From Candidatus Hydrogenedentota bacterium (lineage in GTDB: Bacteria; Hydrogenedentota; Hydrogenedentia; Hydrogenedentales; CAITNO01), in the NCBI GenBank assembly GCA_012730105.1, contig JAAYBJ010000066.1, forward strand, positions 20,348-84,347: a stretch of DNA of 64,000 nt, given 5' to 3'. This document shows, in pieces, positions 53,383-62,837 of this stretch. Every line of letters starts with the position of its first letter. Position 1 is the first letter of the stretch. The translations under genes and the position numbers were made by a program. The notes below the pieces were generated by a model. It saw only the letters and a program-made list of their open reading frames with translations, was not told the origin of the DNA and did no database searches.

Positions 53383-54522
53383 TCAGAGACATTGTTTGAC
53401 AGGTATGGTGAAGTGAAAACAGGAGCCGTGGCCTTCCTCGCTTTCAAAGCCCACGTTGCCTCCATGCATTTCTACGAAGTCCTTGACAATGGCAAGTCCG
53501 AGACCTATGCCGCGCTTGCCGAATTCATATTGTCCCGAGGAATGATGCGTGATATCCAGGGTGGAAAAAAAACGTTCAAAAATATGCGGTTTGTCCGCCT
53601 CAGAAATGCCTGCCCCGGAATCGGAAACCGAGACCAGTAAAGTATCCGAATCCATTCGGCGGGCGGCTATGTTGATGGTCATGTTGTCGGCAGAAAATTT
53701 GATGGCGTTCATGAGTAAATTGGCCAGAATATCAGTCATTTTCCCGGGATCTACGGAAATTATCGGGAGATCGTCGGCTATGCTGGCCGTAATATGTTGC
53801 GAACGCAATGCGGCGAAAGGCGTTACGCCGTTTATGGTTTCATGAATCAACGCGCCGAGGTCGGTTTGCTCCAGGCAAAGTCCCTTTTCATAATTGCCTT
53901 CGCGGCTGGCCTTTAATATCTCTTCGACAATGCGCCATAACCGCTGCGCCGCGGATGAAAGTCCGGCAATGCACCTGGACGCTTCCTGTTCGCCGTGGGA
54001 CGGATATTTGGTAAGCAGTTCGAGATTCATAAGAATTAGGGCGATCGGACTGCGTAATTCGTGAGATGTCAAGGAAATGAAGGAAGACTTCATTTGGTCG
54101 AGTTCACGGAGTTCCGCTGCTATGGCCGCTTGTACTTGCGCTTCTGTTTGCAAGTGAATCACGCGTTCAGCGGAGTGAATGCGTACCCGTAATTCGTCCA
54201 CGTCAAGAGGTTTGGTCATGAAGTCATCCGCGCCCGCCGACATGCCTGCGAGAAAATTATCTTTGCCGGTGCGTGAGGTCATCAGAATGATAAATGTATA
54301 ATGGGAGCGATCAAGGCATCTTGTCCTGCGGCATACCTCGAGCCCATCCAAACCGGGCATCATCCAGTCGATTAGCAGGACCTCCAGCGCGGGGTCTTTT
54401 TCAATGGCCGCAAAAGCTTCCTCACCGTTTGAGACAAGATAGACCTCGTGCCCCCAGGCAGCAAGCTGACGCTCCAATAACATCTGCATCATTGCATCAT
54501 CATCAGCCACCAGTATTTTCAT
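53383..54522 (-). CDS. Response-regulator/histidine-kinase fusion (REC-HisKA-HATPase)
   Basis: 379 residues, cytosolic. An N-terminal receiver (about 1-120; LLIDWMMPGLDG, MTKPLDVDEL) leads through a helical linker to HisKA with SLTSHELRSPIAL (His about 158) and a complete HATPase (about 250-375; NLLMNAIKFS, DSGAGI, GKRGIGLGLAI). Such proteins usually receive phosphate or a signal on the receiver to control the attached kinase. It lies 90 bp upstream of the membrane kinase on the same strand. AGGAG precedes the ATG. Confidence 0.92.
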   Translation of the reverse strand: MKILVADDDAMMQMLLERQLAAWGHEVYLVSNGEEAFAAIEKDPALEVLLIDWMMPGLDGLEVCRRTRCLDRSHYTFIILMTSRTGKDNFLAGMSAGADDFMTKPLDVDELRVRIHSAERVIHLQTEAQVQAAIAAELRELDQMKSSFISLTSHELRSPIALILMNLELLTKYPSHGEQEASRCIAGLSSAAQRLWRIVEEILKASREGNYEKGLCLEQTDLGALIHETINGVTPFAALRSQHITASIADDLPIISVDPGKMTDILANLLMNAIKFSADNMTINIAARRMDSDTLLVSVSDSGAGISEADKPHIFERFFSTLDITHHSSGQYEFGKRGIGLGLAIVKDFVEMHGGNVGFESEEGHGSCFHFTIPVKQCL

Positions 54523-54872
54523 GGTCGGCTCCTATGCGAAACAAAGTTAGAAATAATTATAATTTCTATATTGTCTAATAGATCAAATTGAGCATTCCCA
54601 ATAAAAAATAATATAACATAGCCTTTAATAATTATCAATAATTATTATTAACTTGTAGCCAGAGATAAATCTGCCAAGGATTACGTGTGATTGTTGAGGC
54701 GGAACCCGTTTTGATTCCCGGGTTCCTTAAAAACTACGACAACATTGAGAAGGTATTTAATCAGTAACTTACTCTTTGAGCGTTGGTGCCCTCAATGAAA
54801 CTCTGGCAGCAACAGTGCAATCTGCCTGCCTATAAGCGTCTTGCGGGAGCAACCAGTTCAATTTATAAGCAC
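54523..54872. other. AT-rich intergenic region upstream of the REC-kinase gene
   Basis: 350 bp; the part 54540-54660 is very AT-rich. A perfect minus-strand TATAAT lies at 54561-54556 with a possible -35 (TTGATC, 54586-54581) at a long 19 bp spacing; this may be the promoter of the signalling operon. No gene, RNA or clear terminator for the upstream GH78 gene is visible. Confidence 0.45.
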
Positions 54873-57800
54873 TTATTTCTCGAGATTGGAAAATTTTTCT
54901 GACAGGAAGGTGTAAGTCCCGGAAACAGCAGCGTAAACGGCAAAGCCATTTTCCATACGTAGAAATTCCAGCCCGTCTGCTTCTTTGATGGACTCACCCG
55001 ATAAAGAAACAGACTCCTGATTTACTGCGGGGATATAAATGGTTGCCTGAGTGTTTGCCGGGATGGTGATGCGCCAGTTGAAGTTTCCACTTTGGATATG
55101 CCACTCGCTGGACACCTTGCCATGGGGCGTCTGGCAGGACGCCTGGACATGATTCAAGTCGCCTGTGGGACAGGGTTTCATGATGAGTGTCTTAAACCCG
55201 GGTTCTTCCGGCCTGATCCCGGCCAGGTATTCGTGGAACCAAAGGTTCAGGTCACCCACCAGCATGACGTGATTGTGCGAGTTCATGGCGGGGTCGGCCG
55301 TATTGCCGTTCCACAACTCCCAAATGGTGGTGGCACCATTGGCAATCATATATCCCCAACTTGGATATTCCGTTTTGGAAGCCATACCGTAGGCGAGATC
55401 GGGCCGTCCGTGGTCGGAAAGCACGCGCATCAGCCACTGGCCGCCGATGAGTCCCGTGCCAATATGACCGTTGGTTTCTTTTTCGATTTTTCCAACCAGC
55501 CGTTGAAAGACGCGTTCTTCATCACCCTGCGGCACCAGCCCGAACGCCAGCGGCAGCACGCAGGAAGTCTGGGTGCCGTTGACATATTTCGCTTCCTCCG
55601 CAGCATAAAACTTCCGGTTGAAGGCGGTTTTCATGGATTCCGCTTTTCCCAGAAATTCCTGTTCATCTTCCGGCCGGTTTAGAAGTCGCGCATATTTTGC
55701 CATCAACGCGAGATCATGGCAGAAATAGGCGGTGGCGATGAAATCCCCGGGCGTTTTGCGTGCGGGGTCTTCGGAGTGAATGAGTTCCTGCTTTTCAGGC
55801 GGCACGCACCAGTCGCCATAGTTGTCCCTGGGGATGATGCCGTCTTCTTCGTAGGTCAGCATGTGGGTGATCCATTTTTTCATGCCGTCATATCGTTCCG
55901 CGATGGTTCGGATGTCCGCATACTGCCCGTATAGCATGTTCGGGATGATAATGAAACTGCTGGGCCAGGTGACATTATCGTTATAAAGGGGCCAATAGGA
56001 TGGACACACGTCGGAAACGCTGCCGTTTTCCTTTTGGGCGTCTTCCATGTCGCATACCCATTTGCTGTAAAATGCCGCCAGGTTGAACAGGTAGGTTTCG
56101 CCACGGGATTCTTCCGAACGATCCCCGAGCCAACCCTGTCGCTCATCCCGCTGGGGGCAGTCGGTGGGCATGCTACGGTAATTGCCGCGCGTACCCCAAT
56201 AGATGTTGCGATAGATGTCGTTCAGCACTTTGTTGGAGCATCTGAATTCGCCCGCGCGGGGCACATCGTCATGAACGACGCATCCGGTCAGGGTGTCCGG
56301 CGCAGGTTCCCCTGGATAGCCGGTCATTTCCACATAGCGGAATCCATGATAGGTAAAACGCGGTTCGTAAACCTCCACGCCTTCTCCCTTGAGCGTATAG
56401 ATATCGGTAACCTTGGCCCCGCGAATATTGTCCATGTACAGGGTACCGTCGTCTTTTACGGTTTCAGCATGACGCAGCGTGACCGCCGTATCGCGAGGAC
56501 CCTGAACTGTCAGACGGCACCAGCCCACCATGTTTTGCCCCATATCAAAAACAAACATGCCTGGCTGAGGTTGCGTGACGGCTATCGGCTTCAGGGTTTC
56601 CACAACCCGGATCGGGTTGATGTTCTCACTTGACAAGACGCCGCCCGGGCTTTCCACAATTTCCGCTGCCTTCCAGCCGGTGTCGTCAAAACCGCTTTCC
56701 GACCAGCCGGGAAGTTCGATACGCGCGTCATAGGTTTCGCCGTCGTATTCATTGTTGGCGCGGATGGGGCCGTCAGCGGTCAATTTCCACTCAGGGTCGC
56801 TTATCAAATTTTGTATGCTGCCATCCTCAAGTTCCAGCCGAAGCAGGAGCAATGCTTTCGGATAGTGGTATGTACGGGTGGCCGTCGGTTCCGTCAATCT
56901 AGGGGCATAGTATCGGCCGTTACCCAGCCATATACCAAGCGCGTTCGCTCCGGAACGGATAAGGTCGGTCACTTCATGACTGACATAAAACACCCGTTTG
57001 TTGTATTCCGTGCAACCGGGCGAGAGCACCGCGTCACCAACTTTCGCTCCGTTCAGGTAGAGTTCGGATAAACCCAAGCCGGAAAGGTACACCGAGGCAC
57101 GGCGCACAGGTTGGCTAAGGGAAAATTCGCGGCGGAGCATCCGCGCAGGGAGAATACGGGGATCCTGGAGACGGATTTCCTTCCATGGATCCATGCCATA
57201 GCCTCCCAGTACTTTGGTGGACTGCCAGGAGGAGTCGTCAAAATCAGCTTTTTCCCACCCTGGACGGGGATCATTTGAAGACTTCCAATTGGAATCGCTG
57301 ATGACAGCGTTTGTGCCGGAGGAATCGGCGGACAGATGAAGCAGGGCGAACAGCCCGGCGGGATTGGGCGAATCCCCCATATTCTGGACCGATATGGCCA
57401 CGACATTATTCCCGGGGCGCAGATGTTCCCCTATCTCGAAGGTGCCGGCCGAATTAAAGTTACTCCAATCGCCCAGCCGTTTACCATTGATGAAAATGCG
57501 CGCTAAATTGTCCGCGGCCACCAGCAGCACCGCCTTATTGGCTTGAGCGGGCACAGTGAATGTTTTCCGGAAATAAACAGTTCCCGGGGCCGCGGCGCTG
57601 GCGGGATTCCCCTCCGGGTGCCATATCCAGAACGCCTGTTTCAACGCCTCCGTCAGGGGATGGGGGGCTTCATCACCATTCAAGCCGATCCATTGCGCCC
57701 CGACCCAGTCTGCAGTTTCCAGCACGCCCATGGTCCAGAAGGCGGTTTCGCTCCAGGGGCCGGGGATTCCGTCCTTGTCCCATACGCGCACCTTCCAGTA

Positions 57801-58127
57801 GCAGGTCTGGAAGGAAGACAGCGGCGCGCCGGCATAGGGCACTTGAATGGACTGATCGGATACAACCTTGCCAGAGTCCCACAAATCAGCCTTGCCTTCC
57901 TCCACAAGGTCTTTTGATGAGGCGGCTATCACCTGGTAGGCCGTTTGCTTTTGACCCCGCTCCTCGGAGTGGAGAATCCAACTCAGCCTGGGCTGAACTA
58001 CGTCCATGCCAAGGGGGTTGGCCAGGGATTCACAGGAAAGTGTATCCACCCGTATGCTGGACATATCGGCAGCTCCGTTCGCCATGCTCAATAAAACGAC
58101 ACTTAATCCAATGGTTAAGGAACTCAT
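54873..58127 (-). CDS. Secreted GH78 alpha-L-rhamnosidase
   Basis: 1084 residues with a signal peptide (about 1-20). N-terminal Ig-like domain (about 25-135, VVQPRLSWIL, TAYQVIAASS, CYWKVRVWDKDG), a carbohydrate-binding insert (about 165-320), Bac_rhamnosid_N (about 325-500), the concanavalin-like domain, and the (alpha/alpha)6 catalytic domain with PTDCPQRDERQGWLGD (Glu662 as candidate catalytic acid). A C-terminal beta-sandwich (about 1000-1075) closes it. GH78 inverting enzymes release terminal alpha-L-rhamnose from plant pectin, glycosides or ulvan-type polymers. CGGAGGAAG precedes the ATG. Nearby genes include an esterase, GH2 and GH36. Confidence 0.94.
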   Translation of the reverse strand: MSSLTIGLSVVLLSMANGAADMSSIRVDTLSCESLANPLGMDVVQPRLSWILHSEERGQKQTAYQVIAASSKDLVEEGKADLWDSGKVVSDQSIQVPYAGAPLSSFQTCYWKVRVWDKDGIPGPWSETAFWTMGVLETADWVGAQWIGLNGDEAPHPLTEALKQAFWIWHPEGNPASAAAPGTVYFRKTFTVPAQANKAVLLVAADNLARIFINGKRLGDWSNFNSAGTFEIGEHLRPGNNVVAISVQNMGDSPNPAGLFALLHLSADSSGTNAVISDSNWKSSNDPRPGWEKADFDDSSWQSTKVLGGYGMDPWKEIRLQDPRILPARMLRREFSLSQPVRRASVYLSGLGLSELYLNGAKVGDAVLSPGCTEYNKRVFYVSHEVTDLIRSGANALGIWLGNGRYYAPRLTEPTATRTYHYPKALLLLRLELEDGSIQNLISDPEWKLTADGPIRANNEYDGETYDARIELPGWSESGFDDTGWKAAEIVESPGGVLSSENINPIRVVETLKPIAVTQPQPGMFVFDMGQNMVGWCRLTVQGPRDTAVTLRHAETVKDDGTLYMDNIRGAKVTDIYTLKGEGVEVYEPRFTYHGFRYVEMTGYPGEPAPDTLTGCVVHDDVPRAGEFRCSNKVLNDIYRNIYWGTRGNYRSMPTDCPQRDERQGWLGDRSEESRGETYLFNLAAFYSKWVCDMEDAQKENGSVSDVCPSYWPLYNDNVTWPSSFIIIPNMLYGQYADIRTIAERYDGMKKWITHMLTYEEDGIIPRDNYGDWCVPPEKQELIHSEDPARKTPGDFIATAYFCHDLALMAKYARLLNRPEDEQEFLGKAESMKTAFNRKFYAAEEAKYVNGTQTSCVLPLAFGLVPQGDEERVFQRLVGKIEKETNGHIGTGLIGGQWLMRVLSDHGRPDLAYGMASKTEYPSWGYMIANGATTIWELWNGNTADPAMNSHNHVMLVGDLNLWFHEYLAGIRPEEPGFKTLIMKPCPTGDLNHVQASCQTPHGKVSSEWHIQSGNFNWRITIPANTQATIYIPAVNQESVSLSGESIKEADGLEFLRMENGFAVYAAVSGTYTFLSEKFSNLEK

Positions 58128-58290
58128 TTATCTTCCTCCGAGGTACTGGTTGAGAATTCTTGGGGCAATGCCGCTGCCCAGAATTACGGCAGAATAAAAT
58201 ACGGGCATGCAATGAGTCAAACTACGGCATTAGCGGGATATCGCGCGCGTAGCGATAACAACTACTGCACCCGTAAGGATACGCTCCGGG

Positions 58291-59400
58291 CTACCCGTAC
58301 CAGGGCCGGGTGCGCTCTTTAAGTTCCCCGAGCACATCCAGGGCGATATTGACATCCTCCACAATCTGAAAATCAAAAATGCCGACGCAGATAAAATCCG
58401 TGCCGCTGCGGAAGGCATACTCAAAGCCGTCCTTGGGGTGAATGGCGCCGCCGGCAAGCACTTTGAAGCCGACCCAGGGTTTCTTTACCGTTCCCATGAA
58501 TGCGACGGTTTCTTCCGGAAAGAGATCGAAAATGTTGTCGTGGTAAGCGTTGTGGTCGGGCTGGTTGGGGCCGACGATGGAAAACTCAACGCGGTTTTCG
58601 CGCGGATGGGCGGACCAGTACCGATCATGGTGACAGGTCTTGACGTAATAATCCGCGCCGATACCCCGTTCTTCACAAATCATGGGTGTTTTAATAGAAT
58701 GACCGCCGATACCCGCTGAATATTGATTCTCCTGAATGTGGCGAATGGCGTTATGCAGAGCGTCTATTTTCCCGGCCTGCACAAATTGATCAACCGTGCC
58801 GCCATGCAGATAAATCGTGTTTGCGCCGTTTTCCATCGCCTGGTCAATATCGGGTATGAAGTCACCGTTCCTTTCAAACACCTGGACCATGGTTTGTATC
58901 TTTCCACCGGTCGTTTCATGGTATTTCCGGATCAAGGGCAATTCAAAACTTGGCGTGATCATGGTGTTGATGCCCGCCTGTTCCGCGCGATAGAGCGTTT
59001 CAAACACTTTGGCTTCCGTGTTATAGGCCTTGAATAGTTCCGGCACATAGATCAGATCCCGGGAATGGGCATACCCGCCGATAAGATTGCTGCCGAAGAT
59101 GAGACGGCTGATTTCAAGATTGCCGATTTTCCCTTTTGAGAGGGTTCCCTTAACGGGTTCGATGGGCTGCTGCAGCCATTGGCGGACCGTCGCCCCGCTT
59201 ACGCCGTCCACGGTGGCGGCCGTACCCCCGTGTTCGGTTGTGGCGGTCGCTTGTTTCGCGGAATCCTGGGCCACGGCGAAAGGAGCTGCAAGAAGTCCGG
59301 CTAAAAGCGCGCGCCGGTCAGGCCTCAAGGGGCTCATGGCACATTGGTGGCGATAGTTCTCTACCCGTTCGAGGCATTTCCTGATCCATTTGCTGGGCAT
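58291..59400 (-). CDS. Tat-type exported aldo/keto reductase-like TIM-barrel protein
   Basis: 369 residues. A long basic leader ends in PDRRALLAGLLAAPFAVA, resembling a twin-arginine signal, though the RRxFLK consensus is only partial. The domain begins with GNLEISRLIFGSNLIGGYAHS, an aldo/keto-reductase-like beta-1 region, and continues as a (beta/alpha)8 pattern (INTMITPSFELPLIRKYH, TIYLHGGTVDQFVQ). The AKR catalytic tetrad is not clearly recognisable, so it may be a non-canonical member or an isomerase-like barrel. ATG at 59400 follows GGAAAGG; ATG at 59337 is a second possibility close to the RR motif but lacks a ribosome site. Confidence 0.7.
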   Translation of the reverse strand: MPSKWIRKCLERVENYRHQCAMSPLRPDRRALLAGLLAAPFAVAQDSAKQATATTEHGGTAATVDGVSGATVRQWLQQPIEPVKGTLSKGKIGNLEISRLIFGSNLIGGYAHSRDLIYVPELFKAYNTEAKVFETLYRAEQAGINTMITPSFELPLIRKYHETTGGKIQTMVQVFERNGDFIPDIDQAMENGANTIYLHGGTVDQFVQAGKIDALHNAIRHIQENQYSAGIGGHSIKTPMICEERGIGADYYVKTCHHDRYWSAHPRENRVEFSIVGPNQPDHNAYHDNIFDLFPEETVAFMGTVKKPWVGFKVLAGGAIHPKDGFEYAFRSGTDFICVGIFDFQIVEDVNIALDVLGELKERTRPWYG

Positions 59401-59440
59401 AGACAAGACCTTTCCATCTGGAGGGTAAAAGGCTTATAGG

Positions 59441-62400
59441 TCACATGTTCCGCCGGTATTGACCGCCAACTTCAAAAAGAGCCCGGGTGATTTGACCCAG
59501 AGAACAGTATCTCACGGTATTCATCAATTCCGCAAAGATATTGTTGCCATTCAATGCCGCGTTTTTAAGGCTTTCAAGCGCCTTGGGCGCATCGTCGGTG
59601 TTTCGGGCATGGAATGCGTTAAGCCCTTCGATTTGTTTACGTTTCTCCTCGTCCGTCGCGCGGGCCAGTTGTATGTTTCCGATAATCTCTTCCATGTCCT
59701 CGTCAGGATTGATGAAGGTGTTTACGCCGATAATGGGTAACTGGCCGTTCATCTTGCGTTCTTCATAATACATGGACTCTTCCTGTATCCTGGAGCGTTG
59801 ATAGCCGGTTTCCATGGCGCCCAGCACACCGTCGCGTTCCGAAATCCTCCGGAATTCGTTCAACACGGCCTCTTCCACGAGGTCGGTCAACTGCTCAACG
59901 AAGAAGGAGCCCTGCAGGGGATTCTCGTTCATGGACGGGCCGAATTCTTTGTTAATGATAAGCTGAATGGCCTGGGCGCGGCGGACGGATTCTTCTGAGG
60001 GGGTTGTGATGCCTTCATCGTAAGAGTTGGTATGAAGGGAATTGCAATGATCGTACAGCGCGGTCAATGCCTGCAGGGTGGTGCGAATATCGTTGAACTG
60101 CATTTCGTGGGCATGCAGTGAGCGTCCACTGGTTTGTATATGGGATTTCAATTTCTGGCACCGTTCATTGGCGCCGTATTTATCGCGCATAGCAATGGAC
60201 CAGATGCGCCTTGCCACACGGTTGAGTACGGAATATTCCGGGTCCATCCCGTTGGAGAAGAAGAAGGAAAGGTTGGGGCCGAAGTCGTTGATGTCCATGC
60301 CCCGGGCCAGGTAATACTCCACGTAGGTAAAGCCGTCGGCCAGTGTAAAAGCGAGTTGGGAAATGGGGTTGGCGCCGGCCTCGGCGATGTGGTATCCGGA
60401 AATGGACACGGAATAAAAATTGCGGACGGCATGATTGACAAAATATTCCTGGACGTCACCCATCATTTTCAAGGCAAAATCGATTGCGAAAATGCAGGTA
60501 TTCTGGCCCTGGTCTTCCTTGAGGATGTCCGCTTGCACCGTACCGCGAACGGTCTGGAGGGTCCAGGCGCGAAACCGCGCTATTTCTTCCTCGGACAGCG
60601 GGCGCGCGTATTCCGCTTCGATACGGGCCAACTGCTGGTCGATCGCCGCGTTGAAGAACATGGCGAGAATAATGGGTGCGGGCCCGTTGATGGTCATGGA
60701 TACGCTGGTGTTCGGACCGCACAGATCAAAGCCCTCAAAGAGGGTCTTCATATCATCCAGAGTGCATATGGACACGCCGGAGTTGCCTATCTTGCCGTAG
60801 ATGTCGGGGCGCGTGTCCGGGTCGCAACCGTAGAGGGTGACGGAATCAAAAGCCGTGGAAAGCCGTTTGGCTTCATGGTTGTGGGACAGGAATTTAAAAC
60901 GGCGGTTGGTGCGTTCTGGACCGCCTTCGCCCGCGAACATGCGAGTGGGATCCTCGTCCGAACGTTTGAATGGGAACACCCCTGCGGTGAACGGAAAACG
61001 GCCGGGCAGGTTTTCACGGCATACCCAGCGCAGGAGGTCTCCCGGGTTCTTGAAACGGGGAAGCGCAATGCGCGGAATGCGAGTGCCTGACAGGCTCCTG
61101 CGGTTCAAGACAGTGCTGATATCTTTGCCTCGTACCGTGTAAATAAACTCGTCCTGTAGGTATTTATCCCGTATGACGGGTATTCTTTCGAGTATGCCCC
61201 GACAGTGTTCTGAAAGTTTACCGTGGAGATGATCCAGTCTGGTTTCAAGGATAGCGCGGGCTTCCTCCGCATTTTCTCCTAGCAAAGAAAGGGCTCCCTC
61301 AATTTGCCAGATCTTCTCGGCAGTCTCGGCCTGTTTCGCCGCGTCTTCGTGGTATCGTTCCACGGCATCTGCAATCTCGGCAAGGTACCGAACGCGGTTG
61401 GCCGGGATCAGAATGTCGTTTGTCGACGGCATCTTTCTATCCGTCGCTGGGAGGAAAGATTGCCAGTTGCAGCGCGTTCTTTCGTTCATGAGGCCCACAA
61501 TCGCCTGGTAGAGCGCCGTCATGCCGTCGTCATTAAATTTGGAAGCGATCGTACCAAAAACGGGCATCTCTTCCAGGGTGGCGTCAAACAGCCTGTGATT
61601 GCGCTGATATTGTTTTCTCACATCGCGCAGAGCGTCCTCGGAGCCCTTGTGGTCAAACTTATTAATCACCACAAGGTCGGCGAAGTCGAGCATGTCTATT
61701 TTTTCCAGCTGTGAAGGCGCCCCGTATTCCGCGGTCATGACATAGGCCGTAACGTCGACGTGCGGCACAATGGCGGCATCTCCCTGGCCGATGCCGGCGG
61801 TTTCCACGATGATAAAGTCAAAATTGGCGGCCCGGAGCGCAATAAGCACTTCCGGCAGAGACTCGGTAATTTCACTGCGTCCGTCGCGAGTAGCCAGGGA
61901 CCGCATATATACGCGTTCCCGTGACAGGCAGTTCATACGGATGCGATCGCCCAGTAGCGCTCCACCGCTCCGTTGACGTGACGGGTCAACGGAAACCACC
62001 GCAACATTGCGGTCGCGAAAATCATTCAGAAAACGGATGACCATTTCGTCGACGAGGGAAGATTTTCCCGCGCCGCCCGTGCCGGTTATGCCAAGAATGG
62101 GAATATTGCGTGAGATACGGTTCTTCAACGGTGCAACAAGCGTTTGCAGGCCTTCATCCGACTGTGCTTTGGCCTCCTCGATAGCCGTGATATAGCGTCC
62201 AATAAGACGGCTGTTGGACGGTGAAAGTTCCTGGGTTTGTGTCGCCAAATGACTTACGTCCATAGGGAAATCAGATTCCCGGAGAATCAGGTCTATCATG
62301 CCTTGGAGGCCCAGGGTTCGCCCGTCTTCCGGAGAGAATATTTTTGCGACACCAAACCCCTCTATCTGGGTGATTTCTGAGGGCACAATAACACCACCAC

Positions 62401-62713
62401 CGCCGCCGAACACTTTGATATGGTCGGCGTGGCGTTCCTGAAGCAGGTCCATAATCAGCCGGAAAAATTCGATATGTCCGCCCTGGTACGAACTTGCGGC
62501 AATGGCATGAACATCTTCCTGAATAGCGGCTTCGACAATTTCCGAGGCGGAACGGTTGTGACCGAGATGAATGACTTCAGCCCCGGAATCCTGCATGATG
62601 CGTCGCATGATGTTGATGGAAACGTCGTGGCCGTCAAAAAGCGACGTGGCGGTCAGGATTCGGACATGATTCGTTGTCTTATACGTATCTTGTAAAAACA
62701 TGAGATATTCCAT
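59441..62713 (-). CDS. icmF: Fused B12-dependent acyl-CoA mutase with G-protein chaperone (IcmF type)
   Basis: 1090 residues in the IcmF order: B12-binding domain (about 15-150) with cobalt-ligand His29 in DGHDVSI; MeaI/ArgK-like GTPase chaperone (about 185-420) with P-loop GTGGAGKSS (211-219) and NKFDHKG; and the mutase TIM barrel (about 540-1090; KIGNSGVSICTLDDM, SVSISGYHIAEAGANP). IcmF interconverts isobutyryl-CoA and n-butyryl-CoA. The active-site region reads TAGVFPFKR, with Phe where methylmalonyl-CoA mutase has Tyr, favouring isobutyryl-CoA (inference). The start has a weak ribosome site; ATG at 62701 is an alternative. Confidence 0.93.
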   Translation of the reverse strand: MEYLMFLQDTYKTTNHVRILTATSLFDGHDVSINIMRRIMQDSGAEVIHLGHNRSASEIVEAAIQEDVHAIAASSYQGGHIEFFRLIMDLLQERHADHIKVFGGGGGVIVPSEITQIEGFGVAKIFSPEDGRTLGLQGMIDLILRESDFPMDVSHLATQTQELSPSNSRLIGRYITAIEEAKAQSDEGLQTLVAPLKNRISRNIPILGITGTGGAGKSSLVDEMVIRFLNDFRDRNVAVVSVDPSRQRSGGALLGDRIRMNCLSRERVYMRSLATRDGRSEITESLPEVLIALRAANFDFIIVETAGIGQGDAAIVPHVDVTAYVMTAEYGAPSQLEKIDMLDFADLVVINKFDHKGSEDALRDVRKQYQRNHRLFDATLEEMPVFGTIASKFNDDGMTALYQAIVGLMNERTRCNWQSFLPATDRKMPSTNDILIPANRVRYLAEIADAVERYHEDAAKQAETAEKIWQIEGALSLLGENAEEARAILETRLDHLHGKLSEHCRGILERIPVIRDKYLQDEFIYTVRGKDISTVLNRRSLSGTRIPRIALPRFKNPGDLLRWVCRENLPGRFPFTAGVFPFKRSDEDPTRMFAGEGGPERTNRRFKFLSHNHEAKRLSTAFDSVTLYGCDPDTRPDIYGKIGNSGVSICTLDDMKTLFEGFDLCGPNTSVSMTINGPAPIILAMFFNAAIDQQLARIEAEYARPLSEEEIARFRAWTLQTVRGTVQADILKEDQGQNTCIFAIDFALKMMGDVQEYFVNHAVRNFYSVSISGYHIAEAGANPISQLAFTLADGFTYVEYYLARGMDINDFGPNLSFFFSNGMDPEYSVLNRVARRIWSIAMRDKYGANERCQKLKSHIQTSGRSLHAHEMQFNDIRTTLQALTALYDHCNSLHTNSYDEGITTPSEESVRRAQAIQLIINKEFGPSMNENPLQGSFFVEQLTDLVEEAVLNEFRRISERDGVLGAMETGYQRSRIQEESMYYEERKMNGQLPIIGVNTFINPDEDMEEIIGNIQLARATDEEKRKQIEGLNAFHARNTDDAPKALESLKNAALNGNNIFAELMNTVRYCSLGQITRALFEVGGQYRRNM

Positions 62714-62837
62714 TGAAACTGGTTAAATCGACAGGCATGAAAACGGCAAAAGGGGACACAACGGGGAAATGGTAGCAGATTTTGAGTTTCATTATCACTT
62801 GCGTGTAAACGGGTAGGGCGGTAGCGGCAGGTTATTT

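Noticed and set aside
60134..61090. Plus-strand open frame of 318 codons opposite icmF
   Set aside because: It is complementary to the conserved mutase domain, with no start signal and no family features.
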